DNA of 64,000 bases from Citrobacter sp. R56 (GTDB taxonomy: Bacteria > Pseudomonadota > Gammaproteobacteria > Enterobacterales > Enterobacteriaceae): the NCBI RefSeq assembly GCF_016811995.1, contig NZ_CP069159.1:3534001-3598000 (forward strand), in the 5' to 3' direction. Below the pieces are notes generated by a model that was given only the letters and a program-made list of their open reading frames with translations, was not told where the DNA came from and searched no databases. The translations under genes were made by a program, and so were the position numbers. Below are positions 28,133 through 35,393 of the stretch, piece by piece (the first letter of the stretch is position 1; each line of letters begins with the position of its first letter).

Positions 28133-29323
28133 TTACATCTTTGCATCAAGATACTTACCGGTTTCCTGATGACCGAAATCGGGTATCACCTCGAAGAAAA
28201 GAGCAACGATCTCCTCCTTGCTCCATCGACGATTTGCTCTCATCGCGTTAATTTTTTGCTCAAAGACGTCCAGCAATTCTGACGGGTAAATGGGGGCATT
28301 TTTAATCACGCCGATACGGTTGAATCGCGCCATATCCAGTATTTCTTTTTCCGTAAAGAACTCTTCGACCTCTTTTTCGCCTGTCGTATCGCTGGTGGTG
28401 AACAGGCAAGGCCAACGCCCTTGCTCCGGCAATGTTCTTGCAAGCTCGCGCGCCTCATTTTCATCCCGACAGAGATACGGCTCATACCCCTGCTGTTGAA
28501 GGTATTTGGCGGCGATCTCCGCAAAGGTGATGAGATGCTGTTCTTCGCGCAATTTAGGGAAGAAAATGTCTCTGTTTTCACCGAAAATGCAGGACATCAA
28601 ACACAGTTCACCGGCCTCCTGCGGGGTCACGAAATAGCGTTTTATATCGTTCGGGGCCACGATCGGTTGATGCTTCTGCAGCCTCTGATTAAAACCGTGA
28701 AGCAGGGAACCATCTGAGAACGCCACATTGGCAAAACGCGCGGTAGAAATAGTGATTTGTTCGCTTCTGCGCATCAGGAACATCTCCATAATCCGCTTGG
28801 AGGCACCCATCATATTGACGGGGTTGGCCGCCTTATCGGTGGACACACAGAAGTATTTTTTAACGCCTGCCGCAATCGACTGTCGAAGTGTCTTGTCAGT
28901 ATTGAAGACGTTGACGTCGATCATTCTCATCAGGGTGTACGGATCTTTTTCACTGCGTACATGCTTGAGGGCAGACAAGTTGAGAACATAGTCATACTGG
29001 CCATCGGCCTCGATAAACGCGTCATACTCGAGAGAACCGATATCCAGGGCAAAGGTCTGAAAATCCCCGTCGATATAACCCAGTGAACTGCGGATATCAC
29101 GAACCAGTTCGACGATGTTGTTTTCACTAATATCAACAACATGCAGTTTTTTGGGCTGGCGTTTAAAAATCTCCCGGGTGACGGCCTGACCGATTGAGCC
29201 TGCGCCCCCTAAAACAAGAAAGCGGGACTGGGAAACGTGTCGATCCAGCGCGGATCCAACATCGCCGATGTCCTGAACAAACAAGGCGTCAGTTCGCCCA
29301 ATAAGGGGAAGTATCGAAAGCAT
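28133..29323 (-). CDS. UDP-HexNAc 4,6-dehydratase of the PglF/CapD type
   Basis: 396 residues from the ATG at 29321-29323 (AGGA seven bases upstream). SDR enzyme with NAD motif GGAGSIGQ (39-46) and the CapD-type core LSALKHVRSEKDP and STDKAANPVN. The usual YxxxK is replaced by Met172-xxx-Lys176 (MGASK). In PglF/WbpM-type enzymes this Met marks UDP-GlcNAc dehydratases that keep C5 configuration, whereas PseB-type enzymes have Tyr. That favours a bacillosamine/legionaminate route. It lacks the membrane helices of PglF. It takes the LegB step of the pathway, although it does not look like the GDP-type LegB. Confidence 0.85.
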   Translation of the reverse strand: MLSILPLIGRTDALFVQDIGDVGSALDRHVSQSRFLVLGGAGSIGQAVTREIFKRQPKKLHVVDISENNIVELVRDIRSSLGYIDGDFQTFALDIGSLEYDAFIEADGQYDYVLNLSALKHVRSEKDPYTLMRMIDVNVFNTDKTLRQSIAAGVKKYFCVSTDKAANPVNMMGASKRIMEMFLMRRSEQITISTARFANVAFSDGSLLHGFNQRLQKHQPIVAPNDIKRYFVTPQEAGELCLMSCIFGENRDIFFPKLREEQHLITFAEIAAKYLQQQGYEPYLCRDENEARELARTLPEQGRWPCLFTTSDTTGEKEVEEFFTEKEILDMARFNRIGVIKNAPIYPSELLDVFEQKINAMRANRRWSKEEIVALFFEVIPDFGHQETGKYLDAKM

Positions 29324-29386
29324 GGTGATTCCTGGCAAAAATTGTCATGTGTTTAACTCAACAGCCCACATCCCGTTCCGGGCAGC

Positions 29387-29683
29387 TTATTTACGGATCT
29401 CAATGACCCGGCCCGCGTCATCCTGACGTTGCCTGATGCTGGTTTTCTCTGTATCGCCTTCCCGCAACCACCCCAATGCGCCGTTTTCAGTCACATCGTC
29501 CAGCACACCGCAGCGAATAGTCTCTTCGCCGTTCTGCAACTCAGCGCCCTCGGAATAGCGTTTACCGTCGAAGTAACAGGCACGTTCGCTCAGGCTGTCG
29601 GTATTAATGTTGAATTCAGTCCGGTTCGCCACAGCCTGTGCGGACAGCAGCGATAACAGCGTGAACATCAGGCGCGTTCTCAT
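29387..29683 (-). CDS. Small secreted DUF1496-like protein
   Basis: 98 residues from ATG 29681-29683, which has GAGGA just upstream; a GTG four codons earlier is also open. The signal peptide ends SAQAVA. The mature part has CYFDGKRYSEGAELQNG...IRC, resembling the DUF1496 pattern (C-Y-x-G-K-x-Y-S-x-G-A ... C) of small periplasmic proteins of unknown function such as YnjH. The two cysteines probably form a disulfide. It lies between the GT80-like gene (13 bases before it) and the dehydratase gene, in the same operon, which is odd for a cytoplasmic sugar pathway. Confidence 0.65.
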   Translation of the reverse strand: MRTRLMFTLLSLLSAQAVANRTEFNINTDSLSERACYFDGKRYSEGAELQNGEETIRCGVLDDVTENGALGWLREGDTEKTSIRQRQDDAGRVIEIRK

Positions 29684-29696
29684 CGATTTCCTCACT

Positions 29697-31376
29697 TCAC
29701 ATTAGAATCACATATTTCTTCTGGGCATTAAGGATCCCCAAAATCATGTGCTGCTGAGTGCCCTGGCTGCTCACGGGGCTATACTCCGTCCAGTGATAAC
29801 CCCAGGTATGCAGGTCTTCCCGCCCCGCAGGCACGGCGAAGCAGTCGAAACGGAAGTCCGCCTCTTTGATTGCTGCGAGGGTAAATGCCTGCAGATCTTT
29901 GCGTGTTACCGTGTTCATGTGCTCGCACACCGCGGTAAAGTCCGGGCTCGTCTCATCAATCGCCAGAATGCACTGGAACCCCATCCGAATCAGATTGTCC
30001 AGGCTCTTCTCCAGGGCGACGAACTCATCCGGGTGGCTGATATAAAAACCCAGCGTCAGCGTCTTTTGCGGCAATGTCAGACCCGATCCGCGCTTAATAT
30101 CATTCATTGCCCTCATCCCCGCTAAAGACTGGCTGGTGTATTTATCCCAATACGGATAAGGGATTTCACCGCGCCGATAGAGTTCGCTGTAGAGCACAAT
30201 CTGCCGTTCTTCCACGATACCCAGCAGCAGCGCCAGTCGTTGCAGGGGCCACTGACGCAACGCCACGTCGCGCGGCACGTTTTTCTCAGGCGGCGCGAGA
30301 ATGAAGGGGATCTGCTCCTTGCTCAGACTCAGGTGGGTGCTGGACATAAAGCCGCAGATGCCCCGAAAAGGGGTCTTGAGCATTAGCAGCAATTCCATCG
30401 GCATAGATGCCGGCAGGGGAATAAGCCGGGGATGTTGGCGAACAATATGCTCATTTACGATGTAACCTGCCGGATGCCCCTTAAAGAGCAAAGCCGGCTT
30501 GCCGCGAATATAAAGAGGAGAACCCTCCTTGCGGATATGCTTGAGTAAATCGTGATGGAGTCGGATGATCCCGCGCGCGGCCAGGCCTTGTGCGTCCTGA
30601 ACGTTTTGCGATGTTCCCAGCACGATGATCGCATCCTCGCACCCGGCCAGCTGCTGCTCCAGGGATACCCTGTCAACCCCAACGGCGCGGAACAACCACG
30701 CCTGCTGATGGGGGGCCAACAAATCAAAATCCCCCCAGTCGGTCCGCTCCATATGGGGGAGCAGTTCGTCGGCCAGCGATTTTAAGGCGGGCAAGCGGGT
30801 CATAATGTCAGGTCGTACCATGTGGTAGCGGGTAGGATAGAACCGGTGCCACCCCTGCCCCACGATTATCTTGTCTTGTCCCGGGCCACTAAAGCCGACG
30901 CTACGAGGAGATTCATAGAGATAGCTCTCAAGGCGAGACAGTATCGCTTCTCGTTGTGTCAGCCGCTCCGGTTCATCGCTTAACTTGAGTAACTCACAGT
31001 AGTCGAACGTTCCATCTTCATAGAGATGCAGCATCCGCACCGGATATTTGAGAAAGTGCAGTGCGTTAAGCAGCGGCGCCAGCGCATCCGAGCTATAGAT
31101 AAGATTGGAGTGAATCTCAACCTCGATGCGCCCATGCTGCTCGCACAGCGCAATCAATCGCTCGTAAACCCCAATGACAGGGGCGATGCCCTGCTTAAAA
31201 TGCTGATGGCGCGGGTGCAGCTGTTCGCCATCCTGCAAGGTCGAACGTCCCCAGGTGGTGAGGGACGTTGTGTGCTCTTCTTCGCTGTGACGGCAAAAAT
31301 GGAGCAACTGTTGCAACATGGGCATCGTAAAGGGATCAAGATAGATCCGCACCAGATGGGGGAGAGGCTGAGTCAT
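29697..31376 (-). CDS. GT80 sialyltransferase-like enzyme with a C-terminal extension
   Basis: 559 residues from the ATG at 31374-31376. The first 400 residues carry the motifs of GT80 sialyltransferases (Pasteurella PmST1 type): LYEDGTFDY at 118-126 (family YDDGS, catalytic Asp), LLFKGHPAG at 296-304 (catalytic His301), MPMELL with Glu328, and GFMSSTHLSL with Ser345-Ser346 (CMP phosphate binding). All four key positions of the family are present. No signal peptide, so cytoplasmic. Residues about 435-559 form an extra domain I do not recognise. As the first gene of the CMP-legionaminate operon it probably transfers legionaminate (or another CMP-nonulosonate) to flagellin or to a glycan on it. 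It has no visible relation to Maf. Confidence 0.8.
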   Translation of the reverse strand: MTQPLPHLVRIYLDPFTMPMLQQLLHFCRHSEEEHTTSLTTWGRSTLQDGEQLHPRHQHFKQGIAPVIGVYERLIALCEQHGRIEVEIHSNLIYSSDALAPLLNALHFLKYPVRMLHLYEDGTFDYCELLKLSDEPERLTQREAILSRLESYLYESPRSVGFSGPGQDKIIVGQGWHRFYPTRYHMVRPDIMTRLPALKSLADELLPHMERTDWGDFDLLAPHQQAWLFRAVGVDRVSLEQQLAGCEDAIIVLGTSQNVQDAQGLAARGIIRLHHDLLKHIRKEGSPLYIRGKPALLFKGHPAGYIVNEHIVRQHPRLIPLPASMPMELLLMLKTPFRGICGFMSSTHLSLSKEQIPFILAPPEKNVPRDVALRQWPLQRLALLLGIVEERQIVLYSELYRRGEIPYPYWDKYTSQSLAGMRAMNDIKRGSGLTLPQKTLTLGFYISHPDEFVALEKSLDNLIRMGFQCILAIDETSPDFTAVCEHMNTVTRKDLQAFTLAAIKEADFRFDCFAVPAGREDLHTWGYHWTEYSPVSSQGTQQHMILGILNAQKKYVILM

Positions 31377-31427
31377 CAAACTTTTCTCTGTCTTCGCTTA
31401 CTTTCACGGCATAATTGTCTGGTAAAA

Positions 31428-31445
31428 AGCAAATACCGTGCCAAC
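31428..31445 (-). promoter_or_regulatory. Sigma-54 promoter of the glycan operon
   Basis: Minus strand reads TTGGCACGGTATTTGCT, matching the consensus TTGGCACG-N4-TTGCT at every fixed position, with GG and GC ten bases apart. The expected transcript start lies about 40 bases before the ATG of the GT80-like gene. An activator such as LafK would be required. Confidence 0.85.
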
Positions 31446-31591
31446 AATGAATCATCCTCCGACGTCCCTATTGCTGGTCAGTTAATCGCTGGCAAACCGA
31501 AAGCCTGAGGTATTTATCCAGAAGAAGTAGCATGCTGGTTTCGCGAAGGGTTCCGTTCACTTCATGTTCTTCGCTTCTCTGGCATTTCATG

Positions 31592-31939
31592 CCCCGTGAA
31601 CGGGTTAAGGGTGCTATCGCCGCACCCTTAACAATCCCAGCTCCCGGCAGGAAAATTGCCGCTTCGCGGAATATTCGCCCCATCACTGGGGCTCACCCCT
31701 TCGGGGCCAGTTCAGGAACTGTTCAAAATTGCTCCCTGCAATTTTGTCCCTCCGTTTATTCCTCCAGGCTACCGGGTCGGGCGCGAGGTAACGTCCCTGT
31801 AAAACGCGCCCTGAACCCGCATCCCTGCGGGTTCCCCCGGCCTTACGGAAACACGTCGGCAATTTTCGGCCGGACCCTTCCCACACCTGACCATCTGAGT
31901 TTTTGGTTAAACAGCCAAACGGAAATCACTGAAAGTCAG
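31592..31939 (-). repeat. Structured intergenic repeat, copy 1 (long form)
   Basis: Read on the minus strand it runs from CTGACTTTCAGTGATTTCC to GTTCACGGGG. Contains hairpins AACCCGC-agggat-GCGGGTT, CAAAATTGC / GCAATTTTG, CCCCgaaGGGG-type and GTTAAGGGTGC / GCACCCTTAAC. Parts recur in copy 2 (opposite orientation, adjacent) and copy 3 at 39608-39745 (same orientation). Confidence 0.8.
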
Positions 31940-31956
31940 AATGCGGAAGCGACACC

Positions 31957-32156
31957 ACGGTCCGGCTGAAAATCGATGAGACGTTGACGGCTGACCGGGG
32001 CCGCCCGCAGGGACGCGGGCGGAGGGGACGGCCTGCAGGGATGCAGGCTCGACCCCGACCCGAAAGGCAGACGGAATAAGGCGAATATATCGCGAAGCGA
32101 CGATTTTCCCGCCGGGAGCCAGGGTTGCAAGGGAGGCTCCCTTGCACGTTCACGGG
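31957..32156 (+). repeat. Structured intergenic repeat, copy 2
   Basis: Plus-strand copy aligned with copy 1 read in reverse. It starts near GGTCCGGCTGAAAAT and passes through CCCGCAGGGACGCGGG, CTCGACCCCGACCCG, GGCGAATATATCGCGAAGCG, TTTTCCCGCCGGGAG and ends GTTCACGGG. It lacks about 75 bases present inside copy 1. It lies head-to-head with copy 1. Confidence 0.78.
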
Positions 32157-32310
32157 TAGTGTGGTTTCAGAGAGGCTGTGGACATAAGGTGAACGTCACC
32201 CTTCGCCAGAGTGACAGATTCTCCCTCATTTCTTAACTGACCAACATTACTCCATCTCCCCTCTCTTTCGTCGTTATAGGCCTGCCCAAATAAAAAAATC
32301 GATCGTCATT

Positions 32311-32337
32311 TAAGTTACTGCCCCAACCTGCCGTTTT
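32311..32337 (+). promoter_or_regulatory. Sigma-28 (FliA)-type promoter of lafA
   Basis: TAAG, 15 bases, then GCCGTTTT: a good fit to the enterobacterial flagellar sigma-28 consensus (TAAA-N15-GCCGATAA). It lies about 98 bases before the flagellin ATG. Confidence 0.7.
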
Positions 32338-32434
32338 TTCACTAGATGGACAGGTAGCCCGGCCAGCCGGGACCTTCTTCGATATGCGTAATGTCGTATT
32401 ACGTTTCAGCTAGCACTTTATAAGGAATATTGTC

Positions 32435-33271
32435 ATGGCTATTTCTATTCAAACTAACTACGCCTCCCTGGTGGCTCAGAACTCCCTGGCCAAGTCCACC
32501 GAATCCCTGAACACCTCCATGGAGCGTCTGGGTACGGGTTACCGCATCAACAGCGCCAAGGATGACGCCGCAGGCCTGACCATCGCCAACCGCATGAACA
32601 CCGATATGGTCGGTATGAACGCCGGTATCGGTAACATTGAAAAGACCCAGGACATGCTGCAAACCGCTGACCAGGCGATGGCAGAACTGACCAGCATCAC
32701 CGACCGTATGACCGAACTGGCAACCCAGGCATCGAACGGCACGAACTCCACCGCTGACCTCGAAGCTATGGACTCTGAATTCCAGAAACTGGCTGATGAA
32801 GCGAACCGTATCGTTACCGACACCCAGTACGCGGGCAACAACCTGTTCGATAAGCTGGCTGCCGGTTCTATCAACGTACAGATTGGCCGTAACGGCTCTG
32901 CAGACTCCATCAGCGTTGATGTTTCCACAGAAATTACCGACATGCGTACTGCAATCGGCAGCATGGGTACTATGACCCTGACCGGCAGCGGTAGCGCCCA
33001 GGCGGTACTGAGCGGCCTGAGCTCAACCTCCGACACCATCTCGGCTGCCCGTTCTTCCACCGGTGCTTATATCAACTCCCTGGAACACACCAAGAGCAAC
33101 CTGATGAACGTGGAGATGAACACGGAGGTGGCGAAAGGGCGAATCATGGATGCCGACTTCGCGGAAGAAGGGGCCAACATGTCCAAGCAGATGATGCTGC
33201 AGCAGTCCGGCACCATGGTCATGGCCAACGCCAAATCAATGAGCGGCCTGGCCCTGAACCTGATCGGCTAA
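32435..33271 (+). CDS. lafA: Lateral-type flagellin
   Basis: 278 residues. Filament subunit with conserved D0/D1 ends: MAISIQTNYASLVAQNSL and RLGTGYRINSAKDDAAGL at the N-terminus, and SNLMNVEMNTEVAKGRIMDADFA to SMSGLALNLIG at the C-terminus. The variable domain is almost absent, so the exposed part is the short Ser/Thr-rich stretch at about 160-210 (MTLTGSGSAQAVLSGLSSTS), the likely place for glycosylation. No signal peptide, as expected for type III export. AAGGAATATTGTC precedes the ATG. Monocistronic: a sigma-28-type promoter upstream and a strong terminator downstream. Confidence 0.96.
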   Translation: MAISIQTNYASLVAQNSLAKSTESLNTSMERLGTGYRINSAKDDAAGLTIANRMNTDMVGMNAGIGNIEKTQDMLQTADQAMAELTSITDRMTELATQASNGTNSTADLEAMDSEFQKLADEANRIVTDTQYAGNNLFDKLAAGSINVQIGRNGSADSISVDVSTEITDMRTAIGSMGTMTLTGSGSAQAVLSGLSSTSDTISAARSSTGAYINSLEHTKSNLMNVEMNTEVAKGRIMDADFAEEGANMSKQMMLQQSGTMVMANAKSMSGLALNLIG

Positions 33272-33295
33272 TTATCCGGCTTACCGTCTCACTAA

Positions 33296-33323
33296 ATGGA
33301 CTGCCCCGGCAGTCCATTTTTTT
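33296..33323 (+). terminator. Strong intrinsic terminator after lafA
   Basis: ATGGACTGCC / GGCAGTCCAT (10-bp stem, two-base loop) followed by seven T residues. Confidence 0.92.
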
Positions 33324-33368
33324 GTGATGGTCCTGAATGTGCTACGTCTGCATATCGTTAAATGAAAA

Positions 33369-33386
33369 TCGGCACGATTCTTGCTT
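33369..33386 (+). promoter_or_regulatory. Sigma-54-type promoter of the fliD-motB operon
   Basis: TCGGCACGATTCTTGCTT: GG and GC ten bases apart with CACG and TTGCT intact, one mismatch to consensus (C for T before GG). The expected start lies about 30 bases before the fliD ATG. Confidence 0.78.
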
Positions 33387-33425
33387 TTACGATGTTCAGC
33401 GCTCACTGAGAGGCATACACACACT

Positions 33426-34688
33426 ATGATCAACCCCTCCTATCTGGCCAGCTACTTCACCGCCCTTGAGCGGGCGCCTTACGATGAGCGCTATCAGGCC
33501 CAGATGGCCGATGTGGACGCACAGATCGCCGCCTGGGGAGAAATTGAAACCGCCATTACCAGCGTACAGACGGCAGCGAAAGCGCTCTATGCGGACAACG
33601 ACGGTTTCAATACCACCAAAGCGTCAGTATTACCGGAGAACTCCGGTGCGACCGTATCAACCGGTGCGGGCGCCATCCCGGGTCACCATGAACTCTATGT
33701 CGAGCAGGTCGCCAAGGCGCAGCAGGAGTCGCTCAACTTCGGTACCAGCGGCAATGTGCCCGCCGGCACCCTGACGATTGATGGCACTGATGCCGATGGC
33801 AACCCGATAAGTCTGGTCATTGATACCAGCACTCTCAACCCGCCTACGGTCGAGTCACTCTCTAATGCCATCAATGCCCAGGGCGATGATCTGGGGATCT
33901 CAGCCTCGGTACTGAAGGACGATACCGGCAACTACAACCTGGTAGTGACCAGTGACGATACCGGCGTTGATAACGGGTTTACCATCAGCTTCTCCGACCC
34001 TTCCGTCACCCAGAAAACACTGAGCCAGGCGCAAAACGCCATCGTCTGGTACGGCGGTCAGAATACCGGTATCCGCTACGAGTCCCAGAGCAATACCATC
34101 AGCGACATGATCCCCGGTGTCACTATCAACGTCACCCAACCGGGTCAATTGACGATTGATGTCATACCGGACACCGAAGCGATCACCACGGACGTACAAG
34201 CCTTTGTCGACAGCTACAACGCGATGCTCGACGTGTTCACCACCCATGTGAACACCCCGGAAGGCGCGCTGTATGCCAACGGCTCGGCACGCGGCATCCA
34301 GAACAGTCTCAAGCAGACGTTCTATACCGTCAGCCCGGACGGCATGATGATGGCCAACTACGGCATCACCTCCGATCCCTACACCGGTAAGCTGACGCTG
34401 GATACGGAAGAGCTGCAAACCGCGCTCACCGAGAACCCCGAGGACGTAGCCGCCCTGTTCAAAGACGTCGCCACGCAAATCGACGATCTCGTTTACAACT
34501 ACACCTCCACCAGCGGCACCATCTACAACGCCCAGCAAAGTCTGGATAAAGAAAAAGCCAGCATCCAGTCCGATATGGACGCGCTCGATCGCCGTATGGA
34601 TAAGGTCTACCAGCAATACCTGAAAGAATTCAGCGAGATGGCCGAGTACATCAACATCATGAACGCCACCTCGGCCATGTTCCAATAA
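33426..34688 (+). CDS. fliD: Filament cap protein FliD (LafB)
   Basis: 420 residues from ATG 33426; the longer upstream frame overlaps the promoter and is rejected. Folds flagellin at the filament tip. The N-terminus MINPSYLASYFTALERAPYD, the central flagellin-hook IN-type region (QLTIDVIPDTEAITTDVQAFV, VDSYN) and the coiled-coil C-terminus (LDKEKASIQSDMDALDRRMD...YLKEFSEMA) match the FliD family. Shorter than E. coli FliD (468), as in lateral systems. First gene of an eight-gene operon. Confidence 0.93.
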   Translation: MINPSYLASYFTALERAPYDERYQAQMADVDAQIAAWGEIETAITSVQTAAKALYADNDGFNTTKASVLPENSGATVSTGAGAIPGHHELYVEQVAKAQQESLNFGTSGNVPAGTLTIDGTDADGNPISLVIDTSTLNPPTVESLSNAINAQGDDLGISASVLKDDTGNYNLVVTSDDTGVDNGFTISFSDPSVTQKTLSQAQNAIVWYGGQNTGIRYESQSNTISDMIPGVTINVTQPGQLTIDVIPDTEAITTDVQAFVDSYNAMLDVFTTHVNTPEGALYANGSARGIQNSLKQTFYTVSPDGMMMANYGITSDPYTGKLTLDTEELQTALTENPEDVAALFKDVATQIDDLVYNYTSTSGTIYNAQQSLDKEKASIQSDMDALDRRMDKVYQQYLKEFSEMAEYINIMNATSAMFQ

Positions 34689-34704
34689 CCCGGCAGGAGT
34701 CGCC

Positions 34705-35085
34705 ATGTTTGACAATGACAACCCGCTAATCGCCTATCGGCAGAATGCCGGGGCCGCCCGTATCGCCGCCGCCAGCCCACAGCAGCTGGTCGTCATCCTG
34801 CTCGATCACCTGCTCGACGAGCTGGATTATATCGAAAACTATATCGCCACCATGCAGCTCAACCGCAAGGGCGACAGCATCAGCAAGTGCCTGGAGATCC
34901 TGCATGTTCTGGACGCCAGCCTGGACATCCAGAACGGTGGGAAACTGGCTGAAACCCTGCACCAGCTCTACGACTTCTGCAGTCGCCGCCTTCTGACCGT
35001 CAACCTGCGCAATCAGCCAGAGCCTCTGCAAGAGGTACGCCGGGTGATTATTCCGCTCAAGGAAGGTTGGGAAGGTACCACGTGA
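34705..35085 (+). CDS. fliS: Flagellin export chaperone FliS (LafC)
   Basis: 126 residues. Helical-bundle chaperone that holds flagellin unfolded before export. Family features AYRQNAGAARIAAASPQQLVVILLDHLLD and ISKCLEILHVLDASLD. GGCAGGAG precedes the ATG. It follows fliD by 16 bases and overlaps the next start. Confidence 0.93.
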   Translation: MFDNDNPLIAYRQNAGAARIAAASPQQLVVILLDHLLDELDYIENYIATMQLNRKGDSISKCLEILHVLDASLDIQNGGKLAETLHQLYDFCSRRLLTVNLRNQPEPLQEVRRVIIPLKEGWEGTT

Positions 35086-35393
35086 TAGACCGTATCAGAG
35101 AGCTGGGCGAGCAGTTGCTCGCCGCCATGGAAGCGAGGGCGGCAAAGCGTGAGTGGAAGGCATTAATTCAGTTGGATGGTCAGCTTGCCGATCTGTTACG
35201 CCGTCTCGGGCATCAGCCAGCCCTTAAAAACCAATTGCCAATGACCGAATGGCAGGCCCGTCATCGGCAGATAATCACCCAACTGGAAGCCCGCCAGACA
35301 TGGCTGGGCGAGCGCCTGCGCGGCGACAGTGAATTGCGGGAAGGCAAACGCACTTATCGTGAAGTTCAGTTGTACGGAGGAGAAAAGCAGTGA
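35082..35393 (+). CDS. fliT: FliT-like flagellar export chaperone (LafD position)
   Basis: 103 residues from GTG 35082, which shares bases with the fliS stop (GTGA). All-helical small protein (RIRELGEQLLAAMEARA...LIQLDGQLADLLRRL) lying exactly where FliT/LafD sits in lateral operons. FliT binds the FliD C-terminus and prevents early export. The identity rests on position and helical pattern more than on a signature. Confidence 0.7.
   Translation: MIDRIRELGEQLLAAMEARAAKREWKALIQLDGQLADLLRRLGHQPALKNQLPMTEWQARHRQIITQLEARQTWLGERLRGDSELREGKRTYREVQLYGGEKQ

Larger units (their letters stand above)
31377..32434. other. 1.06-kb intergenic region, GC-rich and full of hairpins
   Basis: Between the leftward glycan operon and rightward lafA. 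It holds the sigma-54 promoter (31428-31445), two opposed copies of a structured repeat (31592-31939 and 31957-32156) and the lafA promoter (32311-32337). Open frames here follow the repeats, lack ribosome binding sites and are not called as genes. Confidence 0.7.

Noticed and set aside
22358-29323. Sugar operon as a pseudaminic acid or sialic acid pathway
   Set aside because: The dehydratase has Met in place of the PseB tyrosine, and there is no PseH-type or PseG-type protein, while NeuC-, NeuD- and aminotransferase-type genes together fit legionaminate. Sialic acid needs no dehydratase or aminotransferase.
31532-32153. Several 60-145-codon frames in the lafA upstream region
   Set aside because: All follow the structured repeats, lack ribosome binding sites and change between repeat copies. 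The region is non-coding.
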